Shown here piece by piece: positions 22,340-30,371 of a DNA stretch of 64,000 bases. The DNA comes from Adiantum capillus-veneris. Lineage: Eukaryota; Streptophyta; Polypodiopsida; Polypodiales; Pteridaceae. Where the stretch lies: positions 67,143,690 through 67,207,689 of the forward strand of contig CM043965.1 of the NCBI GenBank assembly GCA_014529385.2, written 5' to 3'. The translations under genes and the position numbers were made by a program. Numbering within the stretch: the first letter of the stretch is position 1; each line of letters opens with the position of its first letter. The notes under the pieces are model-generated. The model was not told the origin of the DNA. It worked only from the letters and a program-made list of their open reading frames with translations, and searched no databases.

Positions 22340-22963
22340 TGTTAAGGCGGTTACGCCGCTAGCGGAAGCTAAATAGCGAGAACTCAACCAACAACAGAAT
22401 TTGTCAGACGAGGACGGAGCTTGACCCGCAGGCGCATGGAAACAACTAGGTGGGTGTCAAATCACCTACTCGACCTTCTAATGACAATCACTACCAAGGA
22501 AATCAAATCTAAGTTCTAAAATACGCAAGTGACTGAAATCCGTACTACGAACGATTGCTATACGAAACAGGATCTAGAATCATCGAATCGATCTCAAACT
22601 CAAGGGGAAGTCTATACACTAGGTAAGAATAACACCCTAAAGACTTGAACTGCAAAATCAACCTATAACCACTCCGTGCGGTAAACGCGTATGAAGACAG
22701 GCCGAAAATTACAGGTGATCGAAACTTGACCCCGATGGTACCAATGTGTAGCTCTACTCGTTGTGGTTCTATAGATACGCTGCACGCTCTATTCCGACAC
22801 ACGAGTTGGAAGAAAACTCACACCGAAGCTCGTAGGAACTTACCACACATAGAAGCCGATAGCGCGCACTCTTGGTATCTGTGCGTAGCTCTCACCGTTG
22901 CTAACACAGTGGTGGTGTCGCTTCTCCAATGGCGGCCCCGTAGCTCGCGTAGCAAGGAGATAA

Positions 22964-23030
<67 letters not shown>

Positions 23031-23315
23031 ACACAGTCACGGCGCTCAAAACTCACTTTGATTAATAATTGAATCTCCTTTAGGTTACAAAACTTTGGCT
23101 TATATACCTTAGCCTTGGAGGTGAGAACATCTCTAATTATTTACATCAGCAGATGAAATTACGTCGGAATTACAAGCTGGAAACTCAATTGAGTCCCGTT
23201 ACTTAATGAATGGCTCAAATCAAAATTAATGTCGGAAAGACATTTATTACAATCAATGGTTACAAAATGATGGGTGTGAGCAAAAATGCGGGTGTGATCC
23301 TCCGCTGGCTCAACA
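22340..23315 (-). repeat. Gyp2 LTR copy 2 (3' LTR of the full unit)
   Basis: 976 bp, the longest CT tract of the three (about 22967-23028), ending GGCTCAACA next to the PPT. Confidence 0.93.
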
Positions 23316-23330
23316 CTCCCCCCCTCCGCG
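23316..23330 (-). other. Gyp2 polypurine tract
   Basis: The minus strand reads CGCGGAGGGGGGGAG against the 3' LTR. The same PPT is present in the mini-internal, and related tracts border the Gyp3 LTR (53132). Confidence 0.8.
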
Positions 23331-23364
23331 TTCATGTCGTCCCTGACATGACTTTGAGGCTTGA

Positions 23365-26300
23365 TCAATAGAGTCCTGTCGTCTTGAGCATCTGCAAATG
23401 TGATTCGTAGCGTAGGTTGCCGATGGTCAAGGTTGGGCCGAATATTTTGCTTTCGTGAGTGAAAAAGCCGGTGTAGAAAGCTTCTTCGAATGTTTGCATG
23501 TGGAAGCTAGGCAAAAACATAATTCTTTGGTATAAGAGATGTAACACCTTTGGTGATGGCTGCAATGAAAGATCATACATCATATCCGTCACTGTGTCGG
23601 CCGTCGATAGTAGACTCGAGGTCGTGGCTTTGTCTGGCGCGAACACTTCAATGCATGCTAAGAGAGTCCTGCAAATTTTCTTTAGCATCTGACACGAAAG
23701 GTCAGGAGAGCCAGTAAAGAGTTTGATGGTGCCCGTTAGGGTTTTCACCATGTAGGCTTTACCTATTCTCTCTCCTTCCTTTGGTCCTGGCATCCTTGGG
23801 TAATTAAGCCAATTTGGCTTCTTTTCTGCAATCCTGCCATGCTCTTTCCAGCTTCTGACTCTTGGCACCGGGCAGAAGGTTGCATCCTCCCGAATCTCCT
23901 TTGGAGCCTCTACCAAGTAGATGAGGTAGGCTGGGTATTTGTTCAGCCAACCTTTCCTCCATCTAGGTTGAGAATCTACAATCTTCTTTGATTGTTCATC
24001 CTTTGTGATGTCGCCTTCGTAAAGAGCTACATACTGCTCCTCCTCTATTCTCTTTTTCGTCTTTATCACTTCAAATTTCATCAGAGGGAAAGGCAGGCTG
24101 GGTTGCATCCACTCTTCATGGAGCACTTTTGTGTCTAAACCTTGAAGTCTAATGGAGATGAGGAGTCTCCTTTCCCATTCCATTTCCGCCTTGGCACTTT
24201 CCTCTGTTGACTTTTCTATTTGGTCCTGGAGCCTTTGTTCTTCTTCTTCAGAGATTCCTGAAGTCGAGGTCACTTCTTGAACTGGGGCTGGGTCTTCAAT
24301 TGTGGTTGCCTCTCCAGTTTCTGGTAGCTCTATGGCTGCTCCCCCTGCTTCTTCTTGTGGTGGCTCTGTTTCTCTTCTTTGTTGCTCTTGGAGGTCTTGG
24401 AGCTGTTTGCGGAGGGCCTCATTTTCTGTCCTTAGTGTTTGGTTTTCTGATGTGAGCCTCTCCTCTGCAGCCAATGATCCCTCCGCCATGTGCAATCTTT
24501 GTACTTGCTCTAACCTCAGCTCTCTTTGCAAACTTCTGACCTGCTCTTCCAGAGCTGGTACGAGGGCTCCCTCTTGTTCTGTTCCTGCTCTGCTAGCTCT
24601 AGGGATGGTTCTGAGTCTCGTGATTGTCCTTTCTTGAAGTTCGACTCTTTCCCTTAGCTCAATGAGCTCATCCTTGGCTGCCTCCAGCTCATCTTCTATT
24701 CGCTCCTTGGCTTCCTGTGAACTTGTTACCTCTCTTGAAGCTTCGGCTAGTTGGAGTATCAAGCCGTCTCTCTCGTTTTCGGCGTCGTAGAGTGATGCTT
24801 TATGACTTTCAGATTCAGTCATAGCATTCTCTAACTTCTTCTGCAACTCTGCTTCCTTTTGTTTTGCTGTCTCAAGTGCTACTTCCTTTGCTCTGGATCT
24901 TTCTTTAATCTTGCTGAGCAGTTCATGCACCATGTGCATGTCTTTTTCATCTTCATCTGTCAACTTGACAGCTCTTTCTGTCACCACCTCCAATGGCTTC
25001 GGCTCGTCCATTTTTTCTTCACTCTCCATTGTACCCTTTGTCTTTTCTTTCGTCCCTTTCCGATCGTCTTGTTTCCCTAGGGATATCCCATAAACTGCCT
25101 CCAGGGCCTCTTCTTCACTGTATCCGATCGCTACCAGATCCTCGTAATCATCTTTCTTTTGCTGAACTGGATCTATCTCCTTTTCCTTGGTCCCGGCCTC
25201 CGGCTTTTCCATAACTTCTGTTTCTATTTCTATTGTGGTTTCCTCCACAATAATTTCCATTTTCTTCGGGCTTGGTACAACAGTAAAAGAGGGCTGATTG
25301 TCCTCAGTCATCTTGGCTTTCCCTTTGTTTGCTTGCCCGTCTTTCTTTTGAGGTTCAGTAGACTCATCTACTTTCTTCTTCCCCTTGTCGTCCTTTTGCA
25401 GCTCAGCTTTTAAAAGCTGTACTTCCTCTTCAGTATAAGGCTCGACAGGTTGCTGCTCCAGTATGGCCTCCGACTCCTCATAAGCTCTAATATATTGATC
25501 AACGTGTGGCCTGGCTGAGCTGGTTCCGACTTTACTGGGGTCTGGCACCCACATTTCTTCAAAGTCCCCCTTTAGAGCTCTTTCCGCTCTAAACTGCTCC
25601 ACCAGCCTTTCCATTCTTGCGGCTTTTTGACTTTTGGTTTGCTTGGGATCGGCCTTCTTCTTCACCTTCTTCTTGAGCGGCTCGTCCACAGCCTCTTCAT
25701 GTTCTGAAACTATTTCTAGTTTTCGGCGTGCTCTTGTGGACGCCCTCTTGGATACTTCTTGCTGTTCTTCCTCCTCATCGGCTTCTCTAAGCCACTCATT
25801 CTGGGAGGGAATCCGTGGCCCTTGATCTCTAGCTCCAATAGCTTCATAAGCTATTCTTGTTAGGATTTCTCCTCCTCCTATGTACTTTGGTTTCTGGTTG
25901 TGCATGGCGATTACTTGCTCGTGGATGTATTGAGCATAATTCACCTCTTTTGGCACGTTGCTCTTCAGTGCCCATGTGATGGTTGTCGCAATGGCATGGG
26001 GTGGTGTAGTATACTTCTGCGGTCTTTTACTGCACACATGGAAAAACTGGTTGTATAATCGGCAAAGGGTTGCAGCTCGTTGATCTGCCATATCTCCGTA
26101 GGTTGTATTTTGTTTCTTTGATCCATAGACCTCTATGGCCTCCCTTCTTTCTCTGACAGAACTCCCTTTGTTGTGCAGCTTCAATGCATCTGCAATGAGC
26201 TGTGGAGTGATCTGTACTTCAATTGTTTCTCCATCCATGGCTGTCAACGTGGCTTTCCCATCCTTCTGAATGGATGTTGCCAACTCATACACTCTTCTTG

Positions 26301-26613
26301 TGTCTACGCCTGATGGTCTCGAGGTGAAGAACCTGTGTAAGTCAGCCTTTTCCAGGTATCTGCTTATGTTCTCTGATCTGCTATAGTCCACTAATTCTCG
26401 TGGGATCATAGGTACATCGACCGATTGCCCTTGAGGATCTCTGAAAGTCCCCTGGTAGATCTTTATTCCCTCTTTTTCTAGTACTGCTTCCTCCACCCAA
26501 GTCTTGGTTGGCTTGAGGGTTTCTGTTGGAATATCAAAAGGTTCTGCTTCTGCAAGAGCATCCTTGATGGTTGGTCTTTTTCTTTTAGTTGCCGATGACT
26601 TAGCGGAATCCAT
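23365..26613 (-). CDS. Gyp2 ORF3, 1082-residue coiled-coil protein in the env position
   Basis: Open from ATG 26613 to 23365, ending about 50 bases before the PPT. Residues 1-270 look globular after a basic start (TKRKRP at 9-14). About 270-550 is charged and low-complexity with a strong basic patch near 311-331. About 551-671 and 684-748 are heptad-rich coiled coil. About 816-1082 is a second globular domain with WRKGWLNK, FCPVPRVRSW and WLNYPRMP motifs; this part is conserved in the Gyp4 pseudogene at 62905-64000. No signal peptide, membrane helix or furin-like site is seen, so it does not look like an envelope. Basic patches suggest nuclear entry and the coils suggest dimerisation; function is unknown. 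Five palindromes lie upstream. Confidence 0.8.
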   Translation of the reverse strand: MDSAKSSATKRKRPTIKDALAEAEPFDIPTETLKPTKTWVEEAVLEKEGIKIYQGTFRDPQGQSVDVPMIPRELVDYSRSENISRYLEKADLHRFFTSRPSGVDTRRVYELATSIQKDGKATLTAMDGETIEVQITPQLIADALKLHNKGSSVRERREAIEVYGSKKQNTTYGDMADQRAATLCRLYNQFFHVCSKRPQKYTTPPHAIATTITWALKSNVPKEVNYAQYIHEQVIAMHNQKPKYIGGGEILTRIAYEAIGARDQGPRIPSQNEWLREADEEEEQQEVSKRASTRARRKLEIVSEHEEAVDEPLKKKVKKKADPKQTKSQKAARMERLVEQFRAERALKGDFEEMWVPDPSKVGTSSARPHVDQYIRAYEESEAILEQQPVEPYTEEEVQLLKAELQKDDKGKKKVDESTEPQKKDGQANKGKAKMTEDNQPSFTVVPSPKKMEIIVEETTIEIETEVMEKPEAGTKEKEIDPVQQKKDDYEDLVAIGYSEEEALEAVYGISLGKQDDRKGTKEKTKGTMESEEKMDEPKPLEVVTERAVKLTDEDEKDMHMVHELLSKIKERSRAKEVALETAKQKEAELQKKLENAMTESESHKASLYDAENERDGLILQLAEASREVTSSQEAKERIEDELEAAKDELIELRERVELQERTITRLRTIPRASRAGTEQEGALVPALEEQVRSLQRELRLEQVQRLHMAEGSLAAEERLTSENQTLRTENEALRKQLQDLQEQQRRETEPPQEEAGGAAIELPETGEATTIEDPAPVQEVTSTSGISEEEEQRLQDQIEKSTEESAKAEMEWERRLLISIRLQGLDTKVLHEEWMQPSLPFPLMKFEVIKTKKRIEEEQYVALYEGDITKDEQSKKIVDSQPRWRKGWLNKYPAYLIYLVEAPKEIREDATFCPVPRVRSWKEHGRIAEKKPNWLNYPRMPGPKEGERIGKAYMVKTLTGTIKLFTGSPDLSCQMLKKICRTLLACIEVFAPDKATTSSLLSTADTVTDMMYDLSLQPSPKVLHLLYQRIMFLPSFHMQTFEEAFYTGFFTHESKIFGPTLTIGNLRYESHLQMLKTTGLY

Positions 26614-26780
26614 GGATCCTGTAACTCCAATTACAGAAGTTAGCGTCTTTTTAGTACTGAAAGCCGAAATGAAGCTTTTAACTATTCAAATGACTTGAAA
26701 ATTGAAACATGAGCTATTCAGGGCCTAAGGATGCAATGTAGGTGAAAAAATATGCAAACTGGGCTCAAAAACATGCTTGA

Positions 26781-26802
26781 GACATCATACGCGTATGATG
26801 TC
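26781..26802. repeat. Gyp2 palindrome P1
   Basis: Perfect 22-bp palindrome, half-site GACATCATACG followed by its reverse complement, then a T-run. 168 bases upstream of ORF3. Confidence 0.97.
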
Positions 26803-27064
26803 TTTTGTGTCAGAATGACTTCATATTGGTTGTGCTTGTAGCTGATAGTGTATACATGAGTGTCATATGCTTGGATTTGAGTTTGGATCCCATTTGGTCA
26901 AGTTTTGGTCAGTTTAGTCCAATTCAGGCTCTTGGGCAAAATTTTGAAAGGGAAATGGATTTTATGATCCAAATTGGATAAAACTTGGTGGATTACTTTC
27001 AAATGGCATGTAGAACACTTCTGTTTGGTGGTTGAAGCCCTGAGGTGCCAAAATCACATAGTGA

Positions 27065-27086
27065 GACATCATACGCGTATGATGTC
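27065..27086. repeat. Gyp2 palindrome P2
   Basis: Perfect copy, 284 bases from P1. Confidence 0.97.
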
Positions 27087-27199
27087 TTTTAGTGCATTTT
27101 TGGACCAATTTTCTCTATAAGCTTGGATTTGGCTTTAGATAGGCTTATTCAGTGGATTTATCAAGTTTGGGTAGAATTTGGACTAAAAATGGCTCTGGG

Positions 27200-27221
27200 G
27201 ACATCATACGCGTATGATGTC
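27200..27221. repeat. Gyp2 palindrome P3
   Basis: Perfect copy, 135 bases from P2, in the context GGGGACAT. Confidence 0.97.
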
Positions 27222-27484
27222 TTTTTCATCAATTTTTCATGGGATTGGTTCTGTGGACTCTCCATGTGCTAGTGAAGGACTGTTTATACTCAAATCTTGG
27301 TTTGGACTTGAATATGTTGGATTTGGGACAAAAATAGGTTTTGTATGAAGGATTTTCTCTTAATTGGGCTAATGGGGTGATCCACTTGACCAAATGGTTC
27401 CAAACTTCATATGTAGCATGTATTAGATATATATAATGGATGTATGATGACAAATGAGCATTTTTGGCTCTGTAAGTGCAAATA

Positions 27485-27506
27485 GACATCATACGCGTAT
27501 GATGTC
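27485..27506. repeat. Gyp2 palindrome P4
   Basis: Perfect copy, 285 bases from P3; its right flank (TTTTGTGTCA) matches that of P1. Confidence 0.97.
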
Positions 27507-27768
27507 TTTTGTGTCAAAATGGTGCTTTTTGGTTCCAGATAGGTTGTATATGTGTTAACCAACAATCCTACAAAGTTTCAATGAGTTTGGAGTTATTTTG
27601 ACAAAATTAGGACCAAAAATCAATTTTATGGCCTACTTTGCGTCTTTTTGGTTTTCCTTGGGATTTCTAACTCCAATTCTCATGATACTTGGTTCATAGG
27701 ATGTGATTAACATGTGGAATGAGGCTATGCACTCAAATGTTGAAATGGATGTGAAAATCATGCTGTGA

Positions 27769-27790
27769 GACATCATACGCGTATGATGTC
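27769..27790. repeat. Gyp2 palindrome P5
   Basis: Perfect copy, 284 bases from P4. It has no counterpart in the gag-pol leader. Confidence 0.97.
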
Positions 27791-28180
27791 TTTTCTTGAA
27801 ATGTTGGTCTTTTTGTGCAAAGAATGCTTTGTGCTAGTGCCCTAAGCCCTGCTAACTAGTTTTCAACTTAAAAAGTCATCAGTTTAGCTAAAAAGCCCCC
27901 TGATAGGCATTTCAGTCTCCGAAGTCGTCTTTTTGCCTTGGAGTTGAATTTCTTCAACTTTTCTTCTTGAGAGTTGCATTTCCAGCTCATTGGATATGTT
28001 GTGAAGCCACCTATTCGGTTGAACTCGACTTTGGCTCCCCGTTCTCCATCTTTCTCCATTCGGTTGTCCGAAAGCGTCTTTTTCACCATCGGTAAGTGAA
28101 TCAGCTTTCTTTTGGGTTTTGCTTGCAAACATAAGTCATCCATGTATAGTTGAAGCTGCTTGTGAAGTTTCATGTCATTT

Positions 28181-29432
28181 GGTCGTCAATTTTAGCCGTT
28201 ATGCCAAAATGACGCTTTGTGTGTCCGCAGTCGAATCGGTTGTTCCGACCTACTTTTGGTGATCCAAACCCGGAGATACTCCATGGTTGCATTTCCCTCG
28301 ATGTTGTTAAGCTTCCTGAGAAGTTTTGTGTCGTTCCGACAACTTTTTTCTGTTTGCCTCTTGCAGGCTCTGTTGACCTAGGGTTTTTCCAGTCATTCTT
28401 TCTCGAGCTTTGAGTGCTAGAAACTCATCTCCTATACTAGGGTAACCCACCTCTAAGTTCTTGCAAAGTTTGGTTAGGCGGTTGTGCCCCTACCTAGCGT
28501 TCTTCCCCATTCCCCGTCTGCTCTTGTTTCTTGGTTTTGGTGAGTTTTCGCGACAAAAGTTAACGATAAGCATCAAAAGCTTATGGCAACGAGTCTACCT
28601 CTCATGTCTGGTGTCCTCTGAGCTCTCGTAGCAGTCGTAGAAGGCGGTAGAAGGTCGGATGCTCCTGTGTGCTCTTTGCTCTCTCCAAGAAGGTAATAGT
28701 GGAAATGAGCTTGATAGTGAAGTGAAAAATACTTAACTTCGGGCTTCCCGGATCACTTGTTACCAAATTTGACATGTGCTCCTATCTCGTCGTGAAATGC
28801 ACTTTAGGATTTGAAATTTCTCAATTTGGACTCCGTTTGACCTGTTTCTGAGAAATTTGTCCACTTTGCCAAAATTCTGTCATTTCGGGCTTTCCGCAAC
28901 TTTTTCAGAATTGTACCCAATTTTTATCCTGGGTTTCCCTTGTCATGAGGATCATCACCGTCTATTCTTTTCTTTTTTCCAATCTCATTTCACCTGCTTT
29001 TTTTATTTTTCTTTTACTTTTATTAAGAAAATCATAAAAAATAATTTAAAAAAATAGCAAATTGAAGCCAAAAAATTCCAAACATACACGATAAATAGCT
29101 GGTAACCCTGTGTATATGAATATACACTTCTTTGTGATTTCTGGACTTGGATTACCACTTTTTTCCACTTTATAGCTCCAAAAACACTCTTATTTAGTGA
29201 TATTTACACATATAGAGACCCAAATTCATCATTTGATCTCTTCTTGTTGCAAAACAAGGTATATAAGGGCATAAATATTATCAATATCCGCAATCAAACA
29301 TAAAAATTTGCAAAATCATGTAAGACACTGCCCTTGTAATATAATTTTTGTTTTTCTTTGTTTTTTCCGCTTGTAGCTGCTTTGTAGCTCCTGTATACCT
29401 CCCCCCCTCCTAGTCTGAGTCCTCCCGGACGA
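28181..29432 (-). other. Gyp2 noncoding spacer
   Basis: Between the palindrome cassette and the end of the IWIPK frame. No coding motif and no palindrome found. The part near 28200-28800 is less AT-rich than the rest. Confidence 0.5.
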
Positions 29433-30371
29433 CTATGAAGTGTCTGTGGGTGAAGCATTGTAGTTGTTTTGGTCATAAGTTCCCAATGCAATTGTAGAGC
29501 GACGATACAACATTCTTTCCAATAAAGCTGCTCTTTGTTTGATTGAAGGATTGGTGGTCGGGTTTTGGGTTGGTTTTGGCACTTCGGTAGTAGAATTAGT
29601 AGATGGATTCTTCATTACCTTGTTGTCTTTTTTCACAATCCAAATCTGCTTCCGCTTTGCTTGTGCTTGCCACAAACTCTTTGCGACCCAAACCTGCTTT
29701 GTTCTGTGTGTTGATTTCCTCGCCTTGAAATACCTAGGAGTTTCCGTTGATTGTATTGAAGGGAGTTCCTGTTTATAACTCTTTGGGATCCAAATTTGCT
29801 TGCTATAGCTTTGTGCCGTCATGAACTTCTTTGGAATCCAGATCTGTTTCACTGTCCTTGATTGTCTAGAATCACTCCGTTGTCTGGTATTGAAGACTCT
29901 GTTTTCCACCTTTGTGATCTTTGGCACAGCCTTTTTTGGTCTCCATACCAACTTTGACTCCGTTTTTTTCCAAGGTTGAGCTGTTATATTATTGCTTGTC
30001 TTCCTTATCCACTGTTGAGAATTCCTCGTCGAAGAGTAATCCGGTTGTATAGAAACTTTTGGTTGCCATTGCGTCTTCTTTTTCTCTGGTTGTTGTTTGC
30101 CCTTGTTCGTGGATTCTTCCTTTGGAGTTGGCTCTGCTCCTTTGGTGAACTTAACTGATTGACTTTCACCTTCGTATTTGATAAGCACTGATTTAGAACT
30201 CCAGTCAATCATTGCATTGTATTGCTTCTGCCATGGTTGTCCTAGCAATAATGGATGTTGTGTAGCTTGGTCTTCAACCACGTAAAACATATGAGGATAC
30301 ACATATTGGTTAATCTGTATATGTAAAACTGTGCATCCGATAGTTTTGATTGAATTCTCAGAGTAACTTTG
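29433..30371 (-). CDS. Gyp2 retropepsin-2 second half and QIWIPK-repeat tail, +1 frame
   Basis: The frame is entered from gag-pol near 30360 by a +1 shift and runs to 29433. It has no ATG near its start; an ATG-initiated product could begin only at 30290. The first about 45 residues finish a retropepsin fold begun at the end of gag-pol: IGCTVLHIQI, then HPLLLGQPWQ and AMIDW, like the hydrophobic-Gly and ID-W segments of plant retropepsins. Then comes a Lys/Gln-rich tail with repeated W-x-P-K-like units (KLVWRPKK, QIWIPKK, QIWIPKS, QVWVAKS, QIWIVKK). The tail recurs in Gyp3. Either one inserted base broke a longer polyprotein, or the +1 shift is programmed at CTC-TGA. Confidence 0.65.
   Translation of the reverse strand, partial: QSYSENSIKTIGCTVLHIQINQYVYPHMFYVVEDQATQHPLLLGQPWQKQYNAMIDWSSKSVLIKYEGESQSVKFTKGAEPTPKEESTNKGKQQPEKKKTQWQPKVSIQPDYSSTRNSQQWIRKTSNNITAQPWKKTESKLVWRPKKAVPKITKVENRVFNTRQRSDSRQSRTVKQIWIPKKFMTAQSYSKQIWIPKSYKQELPSIQSTETPRYFKARKSTHRTKQVWVAKSLWQAQAKRKQIWIVKKDNKVMKNPSTNSTTEVPKPTQNPTTNPSIKQRAALLERMLYRRSTIALGTYDQNNYNASPTDTS

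Larger units (their letters stand above)
26614..28180 (-). promoter_or_regulatory. ORF3 upstream cassette with five palindromes
   Basis: Noncoding AT-rich sequence with palindromes 168, 452, 587, 872 and 1156 bases upstream of the ORF3 ATG. The gag-pol leader has the same layout (170, 454, 579, 868). Spacers between palindromes are diverged but share short blocks such as GATCCAAATNGGATNAAACT. AGTTACAG just before the ATG (complement at 26619-26626) also precedes the gag-pol ATG and could be a shared splice acceptor. A 101-codon basic ATG frame (28173-27868) has no support. Confidence 0.6.

Noticed and set aside
21720-23061. Plus-strand 110-residue frames repeated in the Gyp2 LTRs (also 40862-41173)
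   Set aside because: Same sequence in all LTR copies because the LTR is duplicated, antisense to the element, ending in Ser-Leu from the CT tract. No promoter on that strand.
24207-25825. Plus-strand Leu/Phe/Ser-rich frames, some membrane-like
   Set aside because: They are antisense shadows of the Lys/Glu-rich coiled-coil part of ORF3, whose composition produces such frames.
23365-26613. ORF3 as a retroviral-type envelope
   Set aside because: Position fits, but no signal peptide, membrane anchor or cleavage site can be seen, and the protein is charged with coiled coils.
26781-26802. Palindromes as microRNA hairpins
   Set aside because: The symmetry leaves no loop and only 11-bp arms, too short for a plant miRNA precursor.
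26781-27790. Palindromes as a CRISPR array
   Set aside because: Perfect palindromes spaced by 135-285 bp of AT-rich, mutually related spacers in a plant retrotransposon; no cas genes and unequal spacers.
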